Positions 54,918-64,000 are shown, counted from the stretch's first letter. The stretch is DNA of 64,000 nucleotides from Labrenzia sp. 011 (GCF_003075075.1 NZ_QCYM01000007.1:1-64000); one strand, 5' to 3'. Notes: a model not told the origin generated them from the sequence alone. Program-made: numbers and translations.

Positions 54918-56042
54918 TTATTTCAGGGAAACCCTTTTCTGCTCCGCACCGGCCTCGGCGATGGCGTGAATGACCGCTTCGAAATGCAGCGCGTCGGAGA
55001 ACGACGGCACAGCCGGACGGTCTTCCTGAATCGCCCGCAGGAACTCATGCACCTCGATCACCTTCAGATCGTTGAACCCCAGCTGATGCCCCGCCGCGGG
55101 CACGAACTGTCCGTATGGTGGATGGTCCGGCCCCGTGAGCAGGGTCTTGAACCCCTGCTCGGCCACCGGTCCGCGGTTCTGGTAGAGCCGCAATTCGTTC
55201 ATCCGCTCCTGGTCGAAGGTGATCATGCCTTCCGTGCCGTGCACCTCGAAAGCGATATAGCTCTTACGGCCCCAGGCGCTGCGCGAGGTGGAAATGACCC
55301 CGTGCACCCCGTTTTCGAAGGTCAGCAGCGCCGACGCGATATCCTCGTTCTCGACCGGACGGTGTTCGTCCGAGCCAGCCTCCACCGGGCGAGTGGCATG
55401 AACGGTCCGGGTTTCGGCGATCAGGCTTTCGATCGGCCCGACCAGTCCGGCCGCCAGGGAGACGAGATGACAGCCGAGATCCCCGAGCGTGCCGAGCCCG
55501 GCACCGGCTTTCGTCGCCCGCCAGGTCCAGGCAAGCGACGGATCGGCCTGGTAGTCCTCGTCCACCATGCCCCGGAAATGCACGATGCGACCGATGGCCC
55601 CCTCGGCGATCAGCTTGCGGGCATGGGAGATCGCCGGATTGTGCAGATAGTTGTAGCCGACGATGGTTTTCAGGCCACTCCTGGCAGCAAGGGCCTGCAT
55701 GGCCCGGGCATCGTCCAGTGTCAGCGCCATGGGCTTTTCAAGATGCACATGCTTGCCGGCCTGAAGCGCGGCCATGGCCATCTCCCGGTGCACCTTGTTC
55801 GGCGTGGTGATGCAGACGATGTCGACCTTCGGATCGGCGACCAGATCGCGCCAGTCGTCGGTGGCCCGGGCAAAGCCGAACTGATCGGCAAGACCGGCCG
55901 CCTTTTCCGCAGGCACGTCACACAGCACCTCCAGCCGTGTTTGCGGGACGTCGCCGAAGACGGCCTTCACCGACCCATAGGCCAGCGCATGACACTTGCC
56001 CATGAAGCCCGTGCCGATCAATCCGATGCCGAGACTTTTCAT
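54918..56042 (-). CDS. Gfo/Idh/MocA family oxidoreductase
   Basis: A 374-residue NAD(P)-dependent dehydrogenase. The Rossmann loop is IGLIGTGFMGKCHA, the catalytic EKP motif HLEKPMALT, and DLGCHLVSLAAGL gives the C-terminal catalytic region. It is longer than IolG and resembles the IolX/IdhA-like sugar or inositol isomer dehydrogenases. Start at 56042 because GGGAGG lies 9 bp before it; the longer frame has no site. It lies 100 bp downstream of iolG on the same strand, so it probably handles another inositol stereoisomer or inositol-derived sugar. Confidence 0.88.
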   Translation of the reverse strand: MKSLGIGLIGTGFMGKCHALAYGSVKAVFGDVPQTRLEVLCDVPAEKAAGLADQFGFARATDDWRDLVADPKVDIVCITTPNKVHREMAMAALQAGKHVHLEKPMALTLDDARAMQALAARSGLKTIVGYNYLHNPAISHARKLIAEGAIGRIVHFRGMVDEDYQADPSLAWTWRATKAGAGLGTLGDLGCHLVSLAAGLVGPIESLIAETRTVHATRPVEAGSDEHRPVENEDIASALLTFENGVHGVISTSRSAWGRKSYIAFEVHGTEGMITFDQERMNELRLYQNRGPVAEQGFKTLLTGPDHPPYGQFVPAAGHQLGFNDLKVIEVHEFLRAIQEDRPAVPSFSDALHFEAVIHAIAEAGAEQKRVSLK

Positions 56043-56142
56043 TCTGCCGATCCTCCCGTCGATCTGTTTCCTCATGTCCGGTCCCATCCGTGACGACAGC
56101 ATGCCGCCCGTCCACGGGACCGGGCCGGATGGATCCGGTTGC

Positions 56143-57141
56143 TCAGATCTCGTCCATGCCGACGGCGCGCCGCTCGGCCACCGACTTCAGCGCAGCCTCC
56201 GCCAGCGCCAGCGCCTTCAGACCGTCGTCGCCGCTCGGAGAGGGCGTCTTGCCGCTGCCGACGGCTTCGACAAAACCGGCAATTTCCGCCGCATAGGCTT
56301 CCGTGTAGCGGGTCATGAAGAAATCATGCAGCGGGGGACGGGTATAGCCGTCCTGCGTGGCCAGCTCGATCGACACCGGCCGAATGTTTTCGGCAGCTAC
56401 AGCGCCCCTGGAACCGTGCACCTCGATACGCTGGTCATAGCCGTAGGTGGCGCGGCGCGAGTTGGAAATGGAGCACTGCTTGCCGGAGGCCGTGGTCATC
56501 ACGACCATGGCGCTGTCATAATCGCCCAGCGCGCCGATTTCCGGGTCTATCAGGACCGAACCGGTGGCATAGACGGTCGTCACCTCTTCACCGAGCAGGA
56601 ACCGCGCCATGTCGAAATCGTGGATGGTCATGTCCCTGAAAATGCCGCCGGAGGTCTCGATGTAGGACGTCGGCGGCGCGCCCGGATCGCGGGAGGTGAT
56701 CTGCACCATCTCCACATCGCCGATCCGGCCCGTGTCGATCGCTTCGCGCACCGCCCTGAAATGCGGGTCGAACCGCCGGTTGAAGCCGATCATCAGCGTT
56801 GCGCCGAGTTCCTCGACCGTCTTGAGGCAGGACTTCACCCGGTCCAGCGACAGGTCGATGGGCTTTTCGCAGAACACCGCCTTGCCCGCGCGGGCGAACT
56901 GCTCGATCAGATCCGCATGTGTCGTTGTCGGGGTGCAGATCACCACCGCGTCGACATCCCCGGATGCGGCGATTTCATCGATCGTCCGGACGCTGGCCCC
57001 ATAGCTCGCAGCGAGGGTTTCGGCGGCTTCCGGGAAAGCATCCGCAACCGCGACGAGCGTCGCTCCCTCCGCGGCGGAAACCGCCCTGGCATGCACCTTG
57101 CCGATGCGTCCGGCGCCCAGCAGCGCAACTTTTACCGTCAT
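56143..57141 (-). CDS. iolG: Inositol 2-dehydrogenase
   Basis: A 332-residue Gfo/Idh enzyme that oxidises myo-inositol to scyllo-inosose with NAD. The dinucleotide loop ALLGAGRIGKVHA, the EKP motif (Lys93 in FCEKPIDLS), GFNRRFDPHF, and the IolG-typical SGGIFRDMTIHDFDMARFLLGEE and RRATYGYDQRIEVHG are present. It is divergent from iolR with an IolR-type palindrome in the 106-bp gap, so repression by IolR is expected. Confidence 0.93.
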   Translation of the reverse strand: MTVKVALLGAGRIGKVHARAVSAAEGATLVAVADAFPEAAETLAASYGASVRTIDEIAASGDVDAVVICTPTTTHADLIEQFARAGKAVFCEKPIDLSLDRVKSCLKTVEELGATLMIGFNRRFDPHFRAVREAIDTGRIGDVEMVQITSRDPGAPPTSYIETSGGIFRDMTIHDFDMARFLLGEEVTTVYATGSVLIDPEIGALGDYDSAMVVMTTASGKQCSISNSRRATYGYDQRIEVHGSRGAVAAENIRPVSIELATQDGYTRPPLHDFFMTRYTEAYAAEIAGFVEAVGSGKTPSPSGDDGLKALALAEAALKSVAERRAVGMDEI

Positions 57142-57195
57142 GACTTTTCCTCCGGAGTGGCACGGCGCTGAGCAGACTGCGACAGCCGCTTGCCA

Positions 57196-57217
57196 TTTTA
57201 GAATAAAAATTCCAAAA
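57196..57217. promoter_or_regulatory. IolR-type operator between iolG and iolR
   Basis: TTTTAGAAT-AAAA-ATTCCAAAA is a palindrome with one mismatch. Its core AGAA-N6-TTCC differs by one base from the GGAA-N6-TTCC motif reported for rhizobial IolR. Confidence 0.65.
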
Positions 57218-57247
57218 TCATCTTAAACGGAATGTGTCAAGCTGGAA

Positions 57248-58114
57248 ATGAAGAAGACAATGAACGATGCAAAGCCGGGCACGTCCCCTGCCCCACCCCT
57301 TGACGGCACCACTCACGAGACCATCGACTCGTTTTTCAGGCATCTCGGAGACACGGCGGACAGGCTTCCCAAGCGACTGAAACAATTCGCGGAATTCATC
57401 GCGGCCAATCCCGACCGGGTGGCCGTATCCACCGTTGCGGAACTCGCCGAAAGCGCCGAGGTCCAGCCCTCGGCAGTCATGCGTTTTTGCCAGGAGATGG
57501 GCTTCTCCGGGTTTTCGCAAATGCAGAAGCTCTTTCGCTCCGACTATTCGCAGAAATGGCCGGACTACGCCACACGGCTGGCCAAACTCCGCGAACACGG
57601 CACCGAATCTCCTTCCGCCCTCCTGGCCGAATTCGTGGAGGTCGGCCGGGCGTCGCTGGAAAACCTCATGACCACGGTCGACCCGCATGCCCTGCAACAG
57701 GCGGTCGATGTGCTCGCCCGAGCCGAAACCATTCACATGATCGGCTTCCGCCGCGCTTTCCCGGTGACATCCTACCTGGCCTATGCCTTTGAAAAAATGG
57801 ACGTTCCAGCCGTTCTTCATTCCGGCATCGCCAATATCAACATGGAACACCTGATCCGTCCGAAGGATGCGGTCATCGCCGTTACATTCGCCCCCTATAC
57901 GGAGCTGACCCTCGAGATGACCGCCAGGGCCCGTGCTGTCGGTGCGGAAATCGTGGTCATCACGGACGTGGTGACAAACCCGCTCGCCCGCCTCAAGACC
58001 ATCCAGCTCCTGGTCTCGGAACTCGACGTGGGTGCCTTCCGTGCACTGTCCGCAAGCCTTTCGCTGGCCATTGCCCTAGCCGTTTCGGTGGGGGCCCAGC
58101 GCAACAGGATTTGA
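57248..58114 (+). CDS. iolR: RpiR-family regulator of inositol genes
   Basis: A 288-residue RpiR-type regulator: an N-terminal HTH_6 domain (VAVSTVAELAESAEVQPSAVMRFCQEMGFSGFSQMQ, about residues 57-93) and a C-terminal SIS sugar-phosphate-binding domain (RAETIHMIGFRRAFPVTSYLAYA, DAVIAVTFAPYTELTLEM). In rhizobia the orthologous IolR represses iol genes and responds to a phosphorylated inositol intermediate such as DKGP. It sits between divergent iolG and the inositol transporter genes, with a matching palindrome on each side. An ATG at 57260 is an alternative start. Confidence 0.92.
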   Translation: MKKTMNDAKPGTSPAPPLDGTTHETIDSFFRHLGDTADRLPKRLKQFAEFIAANPDRVAVSTVAELAESAEVQPSAVMRFCQEMGFSGFSQMQKLFRSDYSQKWPDYATRLAKLREHGTESPSALLAEFVEVGRASLENLMTTVDPHALQQAVDVLARAETIHMIGFRRAFPVTSYLAYAFEKMDVPAVLHSGIANINMEHLIRPKDAVIAVTFAPYTELTLEMTARARAVGAEIVVITDVVTNPLARLKTIQLLVSELDVGAFRALSASLSLAIALAVSVGAQRNRI

Positions 58115-58149
58115 TTTTTTGGAAAAAATCTGTTGCACAAATAGAAAAA

Positions 58150-58165
58150 TGGAATTTAAATTCCA
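58150..58165. promoter_or_regulatory. IolR operator upstream of the inositol transporter
   Basis: TGGAATTTAAATTCCA is a perfect 16-bp palindrome containing GGAA-N6-TTCC, 90 bp upstream of the binding-protein ATG. Confidence 0.8.
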
Positions 58166-58255
58166 AAGTGGTTGCGAGCACTCGTGACCACCACAGACTT
58201 CTGAAAAACGCGGGCGGGAGAAATTGGCCTGCGGAACCTGTTCTGGGAGGAACGC

Positions 58256-59197
58256 ATGAAGAAGACACTTATCGCGATGGCCGCCGCAGCCGTTGCCTTC
58301 ACCGGCCTGTCTGCTCCGGCCTCGGCCGAGGGCGAGCGCTTCGTTCTGGTGAGCCACGCTCCGGACAGCGACAGCTGGTGGAACACCATCAAGAACGCGA
58401 TTGCCGTCGCCGGTGAGCAGATGGACGTGGAAGTGGAATACCGCAATCCGCCGACAGGTGACCTGGCCGACATGGCCCGCATCATCGAGCAGGCCTCGGC
58501 ATCCAATCCGGACGGCATCATCGCCACCATCGCCGATTTCGACGTTCTGTCCGGCCCCCTCTCAAATGCGGTCGCCAAGGGCATCCCGGTGATCACGATC
58601 AATTCCGGCACCGAGGAGCAGTCAAAGCAGCTCGGAGCGCTGATGCATGTCGGCCAGCCGGAATACGACGCGGGCAAGGGTGCCGGCGAAAAAGCCAAGG
58701 CAGCCGGCGTGACGGACTTCCTGTGTGTCAACCACTACATCACCAACCCGGCCTCCGTTGAACGGTGCCAGGGCTACGCCGACGCACTCGGTCTCGAGCT
58801 TGACGGCCGGATGATCGACAGCGGCCAGGATCCGGCGGAAATCAAGTCAAAGGTCATGGCCTATCTGCAGACCAATCCGGATACCAACGGCATCCTGACC
58901 CTCGGGCCGACCTCCGCCCATCCGACCCTCGCTGCCCTGGAAGAGTCGGGCAAGTCCGGAACCATCCATTTCGGCACCTTCGACCTGTCCGGTGAAATCG
59001 CCGAAGGCATCAAGTCCGGCGTGATCGCCTTTGCCATCGACCAGCAGCCTTATCTTCAGGGTTACCTGCCGGTGGTGATTCTGACCAACCTGGCGCGCTA
59101 TGGCGTCGTTCCGGGCAATTCCATCAATTCCGGCCCGGGGTTCGTTACCAAGAACAACATCGCCCTGGTGGAAAAATACGCCGGTGAATATCGCTAG
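58256..59197 (+). CDS. Inositol/sugar ABC transporter substrate-binding protein
   Basis: A 313-residue periplasmic protein of the ribose-binding (CUT2) class. A signal peptide (MKKTLIAMAAAAVAFTGLSAPASA) precedes EGERFVLVSHAPDSDSWWN. Lobe features include DGIIATIADFDVLSGPLSNAV, GIPVITINSGT and AIDQQPYLQGYLPVV. GGGAGGAACGC precedes the ATG. Its position behind an IolR palindrome and before iolC supports inositol as ligand. Confidence 0.9.
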   Translation: MKKTLIAMAAAAVAFTGLSAPASAEGERFVLVSHAPDSDSWWNTIKNAIAVAGEQMDVEVEYRNPPTGDLADMARIIEQASASNPDGIIATIADFDVLSGPLSNAVAKGIPVITINSGTEEQSKQLGALMHVGQPEYDAGKGAGEKAKAAGVTDFLCVNHYITNPASVERCQGYADALGLELDGRMIDSGQDPAEIKSKVMAYLQTNPDTNGILTLGPTSAHPTLAALEESGKSGTIHFGTFDLSGEIAEGIKSGVIAFAIDQQPYLQGYLPVVILTNLARYGVVPGNSINSGPGFVTKNNIALVEKYAGEYR

Positions 59198-59209
59198 CCG
59201 GTCCTGCAG

Positions 59210-59238
59210 CCGGCCCGGAACAGCTTGATCCGGGCCGG
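59210..59238 (+). promoter_or_regulatory. Intercistronic hairpin after inositol-binding protein gene
   Basis: CCGGCCCGGA (59210-59219) pairs perfectly with TCCGGGCCGG (59229-59238) across a 9-nt loop, 12 bp after the stop codon and without a T-tract. The remaining ~160 bp to the permease ATG show nothing else. Confidence 0.6.
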
Positions 59239-59398
59239 TCGACGGCCAGTACGGGTCGCGGTCCGCTGCCACCGCTTTCTGAAAAACACTCTACGGAACA
59301 AGGTTGTGCGGCCGGACCGCATGGAAGCGGAACAGGCTGCGGCCCGACACATTTCGCTAAGGAGACGGCCGGCTGTTCCGGCACGCAGGAGGACCCTC

Positions 59399-60526
59399 AT
59401 GGCGGAGACACAAACCGCAGCCACGCCAGAACAGGACGAACGCATCCGGGAGATGTCCGCCTTTCGCAAGGCACTGATACGTCCCGAGCTCGGTGCAATC
59501 TGCGGCGCGATTCTCGTCTTTGTATTCTTCATCGCCATTGCCGGCGACAGCGGCATGTTCGCTCCCGAAGGCATCATCAACTGGGGCACGGTGTCGGCCC
59601 AGTTCGCCATCATCGCCGTCGGCGCATGCCTTCTGATGATCGCAGGTGAATTCGACCTGTCCGTCGGCTCGATGATCGGATTCTCCGGCATCATCATCGC
59701 CCTGCTGACCGTGCACTGGGGCCTGCCCGCCTGGTTTTCCATCCTGACAGCCTTCGCCCTGACGCTCACGATCGGCGCGCTGAACGGCTATCTGGTGATC
59801 AGGACCGGCCTTCCGTCCTTCATCGTCACGCTTGCATCCCTGTACATTCTGCGCGGCCTGACGATCTTCATTTCCATTACCACGACCCGCAAGACCATCA
59901 TCGGCGGGGTGCGCGAGGCCGCAGAGGGCGACCCGATCGCCTGGCTGTTCGGCGGCAAGGTTTTCTCCGGCCTGTTCGTCTGGCTTGCGGACATGGGTGT
60001 GGTCGGCAAGTTCGTTGCAGGCCCCCGGGCCGGGCAACCGGTCGTCGAAGGCATCCCGATGCTGATGGTCTGGGCACTTGCGCTGATCGTCTTCGGCCAT
60101 TTTCTTTTGACCCGCACCCGGTTCGGCAACTGGATTTTCGCATCCGGCGGCGATGCCCAGGCTGCGCGCTATGTCGGCGTCCCGGTGAACAGGGTCAAGA
60201 TCCTGATGTTCATGTTCTCCGCCTTCTGCGCCACGATCTTCGCCACCTGCCAGGTGATGGAGTTCGGGTCTGCCGCCGCCGACCGCGGTCTTCTGAAGGA
60301 ATTCGAAGCCATCATTTCCGTGGTGATCGGCGGCGCGCTGCTCACGGGCGGCTACGGCTCGGTGGTCGGCGCGGCCCTGGGCGCGCTGATCTTCGGCGTG
60401 GTCCAGCAGGGCCTGTTCTTCGCCGGTGTCGAAAGTTCACTCTTCAGGGTCTTCCTCGGCGTGATCCTGCTGCTCGCCGTGATCCTCAACACCTTCATTC
60501 GCCGCATGATCACGGGGGAACGCTGA
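59399..60526 (+). CDS. Inositol/sugar ABC transporter permease (CUT2, RbsC-like)
   Basis: A 375-residue permease with about ten hydrophobic segments. Features of the RbsC/FrcC class are [63 protein letters not shown] and [37 protein letters not shown] fixes the ATG at 59399; the frame is open further upstream but without a site. CUT2 importers use a homodimer of such a permease. Confidence 0.92.
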   Translation: MAETQTAATPEQDERIREMSAFRKALIRPELGAICGAILVFVFFIAIAGDSGMFAPEGIINWGTVSAQFAIIAVGACLLMIAGEFDLSVGSMIGFSGIIIALLTVHWGLPAWFSILTAFALTLTIGALNGYLVIRTGLPSFIVTLASLYILRGLTIFISITTTRKTIIGGVREAAEGDPIAWLFGGKVFSGLFVWLADMGVVGKFVAGPRAGQPVVEGIPMLMVWALALIVFGHFLLTRTRFGNWIFASGGDAQAARYVGVPVNRVKILMFMFSAFCATIFATCQVMEFGSAAADRGLLKEFEAIISVVIGGALLTGGYGSVVGAALGALIFGVVQQGLFFAGVESSLFRVFLGVILLLAVILNTFIRRMITGER

Positions 60527-60527
60527 C

Positions 60528-61307
60528 ATGTCCGCTCCATTGATCGAACTCGTCGACATCGAGAAGCATTTCGGCCCGGTCATCGCCCTCAACGGGGTTT
60601 CCGTCTCCGTCAATGCCGGTGAATGCCATTGCCTTCTGGGCGACAACGGCGCGGGCAAGTCCACCTTTATCAAGACCATGTCCGGCGTCCACAAGCCGAC
60701 CAGGGGCAAGATACTTGTCGAGGGTCGGGAAGTCGATTTCGACAGTCCCCGCGATGCCATGCAGGCCGGGATCGCAACCGTCTATCAGGACCTCGCCATG
60801 ATCCCCCTCATGTCGGTGACCCGGAATTTCTGGATGGGTCGCGAACCGCAAAAGCGCGTCGGTCCGTTCAAGTTCTTCGACTTTGCAAAGGCCAATGAAG
60901 TTACCTTGACCGAAATGGCCAAGATGGGTATCCGTCTGCGCTCGCCCGACCAGGCCGTCGGCACCCTGTCGGGCGGCGAACGTCAGACGGTGGCCATCTC
61001 CCGCGCGGTCTTCTTCGGCGCCAAGGTGCTGATCCTCGACGAGCCCACCTCCGCGCTCGGTGTCCGCCAGACATCGAACGTGCTGGCCACCATCGACAAG
61101 GTCCGCAAGAACGGGATCGGTGTTGTCTTCATCACCCACAATGTGCGTCATGCCATGGCTGTCGGCGACCGGTTCACGGTGCTGAACCGCGGCAAGACCC
61201 TTGGCACGGCGAAGCGGGGCGACATCAAGGCCGAGGAATTGCAGGACCTGATGGCCGGCGGCCAGGATCTCGCCCAGCTCGAAGGCTCCCTGGGCGGAAC
61301 GGTCTGA
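60528..61307 (+). CDS. Inositol/sugar ABC transporter ATPase (single-domain CUT2)
   Basis: A 259-residue ATPase with one nucleotide-binding domain: Walker [10 protein letters not shown], signature [14 protein letters not shown], Walker [13 protein letters not shown] and switch FITHNVRHA. Most CUT2 ATPases (RbsA) are about 500 residues with two domains; this short form resembles FrcA of rhizobia and would act as a homodimer. It starts 1 bp after the permease stop. Confidence 0.92.
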   Translation: MSAPLIELVDIEKHFGPVIALNGVSVSVNAGECHCLLGDNGAGKSTFIKTMSGVHKPTRGKILVEGREVDFDSPRDAMQAGIATVYQDLAMIPLMSVTRNFWMGREPQKRVGPFKFFDFAKANEVTLTEMAKMGIRLRSPDQAVGTLSGGERQTVAISRAVFFGAKVLILDEPTSALGVRQTSNVLATIDKVRKNGIGVVFITHNVRHAMAVGDRFTVLNRGKTLGTAKRGDIKAEELQDLMAGGQDLAQLEGSLGGTV

Positions 61308-61337
61308 CCTGAACCGTTCAATTGACGGAATGTGCAT

Positions 61338-63284
61338 GTGAAGAAACTCGATGTGATCACCATCGGCCGCTCGTCGGTCGATCTCTACGGGGCCCAGGTC
61401 GGCGGCAGGCTGGAGGACATGGCGTCCTTCAACAAGTATGTCGGCGGCTCTCCCACCAACATGGCGACCGGCACGGCGCGGCTCGGCCTGAAGTCCGGCC
61501 TGATCACCCGTGTCGGCGATGAGCATATGGGGCGCTTCATCCGCGAGGAGCTGGAACGGCACGGCGTCGACACAACCGGCGTCGTCACCGACCGGGAGCG
61601 CCTGACGGCCCTCGTCCTGCTCGGCATCCGCGACCAGGAGCAGTTCCCGCTGATCTTCTACCGCGAGAACTGCGCCGACATGGCCCTGTGCGAGGACGAT
61701 ATCGATCCGGCCTTCATCGCCTCGGCGAAAGCCGTTGTCGCGACCGGCACCCATCTGAGCCATCCGCGAACCGAGGCCGCCGTCCTCAAGGCGCTCAATC
61801 TTGCCCGTGAAAGCGGCGCAAGAACCGCCCTCGACATCGACTACCGGCCCAACCTTTGGGGCCTGGCCGGACATGGGGACGGCGAAAGCCGCTTCATCGC
61901 GTCCGAAAAGGTCACCGCCAAGCTGCAGGCCACCCTGCATCTGTTCGACCTCATCGTCGGCACGGAAGAGGAATTCCATATTGCCGGCGGCACCACCGAC
62001 ACGGTCCAGGCCCTGAAAAACGTCCGCAAGGTCTCCGGCGCGACACTGGTGTGCAAACGCGGTCCCATGGGCGCGTCGGCGTTTTCCAGCGACATTCCGG
62101 AAAGCCTGGATGACGGAATTTCCGGACCCGGTTTCCCGATCGAGGTTTTCAACGTGCTCGGTGCCGGCGACGGCTTCATGTCCGGCCTGCTGAAAGGCTG
62201 GATCACCGGCGAGGACTGGGTGACCAGCCTGACCTACGCCAATGCCTGCGGCGCATTCGCCGTCTCCCGTCACGGCTGCACTCCCGCCTATCCGAGCTGG
62301 GAGGAACTGCAGTTCTTTCTGGAGCGCGGCGTGCGCAACAGGGCGTTGCGCAAGGACCCGGAACTGGAGCAGATCCACTGGTCCAGCAACCGCCACCGGA
62401 CCCACGGCGGCGACAGGTCCACCATGCGCGTCTTCGCATTCGATCACCGCGTACAACTCGAGCAGATGGCCGACGAGACCGGTGCGTCCCACGAGCGGAT
62501 CGCCGCCTTCAAGAGCCTGTGTCTCGACGCAGCCCTGAAGGTTTCGGACGGCCGGACGGGCTACGGCATATTGTGTGACAGCCGCCTCGGTCGCGAGGCC
62601 CTGTATCAGGCCGCCGGAACCGGTCTCTGGATCGGGCATCCGGTGGAGTGGCCGACCTCCCGGCCGCTGACCCTGGAACCGGAAATCGGACCGGATTTCG
62701 GCGGCCTGGCCGAATGGCCTACGGAGCATGTCGTCAAGGTGCTGTGCTTCTACCATCCCGATGACACCGACACGATGAAGGCGCAGCAGGAGGACGTCCT
62801 CAAGCGCCTGTTCGCCGCCTGCCGCCGCAACCGGCTGGAAATGCTGCTGGAGGTCATCCCCTCCAAGGTCGGGCCGGTCGACGACGACACCACGGCGCAG
62901 ATCATCCGCCGCATCTATCAGATCGGCATCTTCCCCGACTGGTGGAAGCTGGAGCCCCTGACCTCACGGACGGCCTGGGCGAAGGCCTGCGAAGCCATCA
63001 CCTCGAACGATCCCCATACCCGTGGCATCGTGGTGCTCGGCCTGGATGCGCCCGAGGAACAATTGACGGCGAGTTTCGCGCAGGCCGCCCAGTTCAGTCT
63101 GGTCAAGGGCTTTGCCGTCGGCCGCACCATCTTTGCCGAGGCCGCCCGCAACTGGCTGGCCGGACGCATCTCCAATGAGGACGCCGTCGCCGACATGACC
63201 CACCGTTTCGAACGCCTGTGCCGCATCTGGGACGATGCCCGCACCCGGGCCCGATCCAATTCAGCCCAAGGAAACCAGGAATGA
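61338..63284 (+). CDS. iolC: 5-dehydro-2-deoxygluconokinase fused to DUF2090 domain
   Basis: A 648-residue fusion. Residues about 1-325 are a PfkB-type kinase (IGRSSVDLYGAQVGGRL, YVGGSPTNMATGTARLG, catalytic base Asp278 in VLGAGDGFMSGLLKGW) that phosphorylates 5-dehydro-2-deoxygluconate. Residues about 355-635 are DUF2090 (RVFAFDHRVQLEQMADETG, IGHPVEWPTSRPL, GFAVGRTIFAEAARNWLAG), a TIM-barrel-like domain resembling class I aldolases; it may perform the aldol cleavage done by IolJ elsewhere. Start taken as GTG 61338 (GTG-AAG-AAA-CTC, matching the usual MKKLDVITIG); GTG 61332 is possible. The stop overlaps iolD (ATGA). Confidence 0.92.
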   Translation: MKKLDVITIGRSSVDLYGAQVGGRLEDMASFNKYVGGSPTNMATGTARLGLKSGLITRVGDEHMGRFIREELERHGVDTTGVVTDRERLTALVLLGIRDQEQFPLIFYRENCADMALCEDDIDPAFIASAKAVVATGTHLSHPRTEAAVLKALNLARESGARTALDIDYRPNLWGLAGHGDGESRFIASEKVTAKLQATLHLFDLIVGTEEEFHIAGGTTDTVQALKNVRKVSGATLVCKRGPMGASAFSSDIPESLDDGISGPGFPIEVFNVLGAGDGFMSGLLKGWITGEDWVTSLTYANACGAFAVSRHGCTPAYPSWEELQFFLERGVRNRALRKDPELEQIHWSSNRHRTHGGDRSTMRVFAFDHRVQLEQMADETGASHERIAAFKSLCLDAALKVSDGRTGYGILCDSRLGREALYQAAGTGLWIGHPVEWPTSRPLTLEPEIGPDFGGLAEWPTEHVVKVLCFYHPDDTDTMKAQQEDVLKRLFAACRRNRLEMLLEVIPSKVGPVDDDTTAQIIRRIYQIGIFPDWWKLEPLTSRTAWAKACEAITSNDPHTRGIVVLGLDAPEEQLTASFAQAAQFSLVKGFAVGRTIFAEAARNWLAGRISNEDAVADMTHRFERLCRIWDDARTRARSNSAQGNQE

Positions 63285-64000
63285 GCACGATCCGCCTCAC
63301 TGCCTCCCAGGCCATGGTCCGTTATCTGGCAGCGCAGATGACGGAAGACGGAGACCGTTTCATCGATGGCGTCTGGGCGATTTTCGGCCACGGCAACGTC
63401 GCCGGCCTGGGCGAGGCCCTGGAACAGGCCGGCAATGCATTGCCCACCTGGCGCGGTCAGAACGAACAGACCATGGCCCATACGGCAATCGCCTATGCCA
63501 AGGCGAAGAAACGCACCCGCGCCATGGCGGTCACCTCCTCCATCGGACCGGGCGCCACCAACATGGTCACGGCCGCCGCCCTTGCCCATGTGAACCGTCT
63601 GCCGGTGCTGCTCATTCCCGGCGATGTCTTCGCCAACCGCGCGCCCGACCCCGTGCTTCAGCAAGTCGAGGATTTCGAGGACGGCACCGTGTCCGCCAAC
63701 GACTGTTTCCGTCCGGTCTCGCGCTATTTCGACCGGATCAGCCGCCCGGAACACCTGTTGACCGCCCTGCCCCGCGCCTTCCGGGTGATGACCGACCCGG
63801 CGAACTGCGGGCCGGTGACCCTGGCATTCTGTCAGGACACCCAGACCGAGGCCTTTGACTATCCCGAAAGCTTCTTCGAGCCGAACGTCTGGCGGATCCG
63901 CCGCCCCGAACCGGACAGCCGCGACATCGCCGAGGTTGCCGATCTGCTCCGGGCCGCGAAGACCCCGGTGATCGTCTGCGGCGGCGGTGTGATCTATTCA
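63281..64000 (+). CDS. iolD: 3D-(3,5/4)-trihydroxycyclohexane-1,2-dione hydrolase (5' part)
   Basis: The first 240 residues of a thiamine-diphosphate enzyme that opens the ring of the inosose-derived dione to 5-deoxyglucuronate. Seen are RLTASQAMVRYLAAQMTEDG, IFGHGNVAGLGEAL, the ThDP-activating Glu region WRGQNEQTMAHTAIAYAK, TSSIGPGATNMVTAAALAH and, at the edge, TPVIVCGGGVIYS of the middle domain. The gene runs off the right end. CAAGGAAACCAGGA precedes the ATG, which overlaps the iolC stop. Confidence 0.94.
   Translation, partial: MSTIRLTASQAMVRYLAAQMTEDGDRFIDGVWAIFGHGNVAGLGEALEQAGNALPTWRGQNEQTMAHTAIAYAKAKKRTRAMAVTSSIGPGATNMVTAAALAHVNRLPVLLIPGDVFANRAPDPVLQQVEDFEDGTVSANDCFRPVSRYFDRISRPEHLLTALPRAFRVMTDPANCGPVTLAFCQDTQTEAFDYPESFFEPNVWRIRRPEPDSRDIAEVADLLRAAKTPVIVCGGGVIYS

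Overview
The window is dense, GC-rich alphaproteobacterial chromosome. The C4-type 5-aminolevulinate synthase, an RpiR-type inositol regulator with GGAA-N6-TTCC sites, many ABC importers and the gene content suggest a heterotrophic marine or rhizosphere member of the Hyphomicrobiales, perhaps Stappiaceae. That placement is inference from protein resemblance, not a search. No rRNA, tRNA, CRISPR array, phage gene or transposase was recognised.

Layout. 1-2458: start of a LivK-type binding protein, tryptophan 2,3-dioxygenase (kynA) and an orphan sugar-type binding protein. 2824-9506: a transglutaminase-DUF2126 protein, an ATP-grasp/alpha-E fusion and a second transglutaminase, a predicted peptide-ligation system, followed by a peptidoglycan-binding protein and a chemotaxis receptor. 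13109-20709: a LacI-controlled ABC importer with a GH63-type glucosylglycerate/mannosylglycerate hydrolase-like enzyme; next to it (21072-23658) lie a CofD-like protein and glycerate 2-kinase. Together these could import a glycosylglycerate, split it and phosphorylate the released glycerate. 24300-28063: a TetR-headed acyl-CoA operon (crotonase, acyl-CoA ligase, two MaoC-like hot-dog proteins). 28420-29637: hemA behind a promoter with an FNR-type box.

30010-34116 is the least explained and most interesting part: a translationally coupled operon coding for a Rieske-glutamate-synthase-like flavoprotein, three tiny membrane proteins, a ferric-reductase-like membrane protein with its own Rieske domain, and an anchored extracytoplasmic four-cysteine protein. 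It looks like an uncharacterised membrane redox system. 34190-40068 is a LivFGMH/K-type importer with an alpha/beta hydrolase. Its promoter region carries nearly the same palindrome (20 of 22 bases) as the tetR operon 12 kb away, so the two are probably one regulon. 40399-41541 holds four copies of a 151-bp intergenic repeat.

41627-54103 is an alpha- and beta-galactoside locus: IclR regulator, ABC importer, GH36, GH42, sugar dehydrogenase, lactonase, DgoK and DgoA, i.e. the oxidative (De Ley-Doudoroff) route minus a galactonate dehydratase. After a DsbA/FrnE-type protein, 54918-64000 (right edge) is a myo-inositol locus: two Gfo/Idh dehydrogenases, IolR, an ABC importer, an IolC fusion and the start of iolD. 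Strong hairpins without U-tracts follow the binding-protein gene in all four transport operons where it is upstream of other transport genes, suggesting mRNA-level control of binding-protein dosage.
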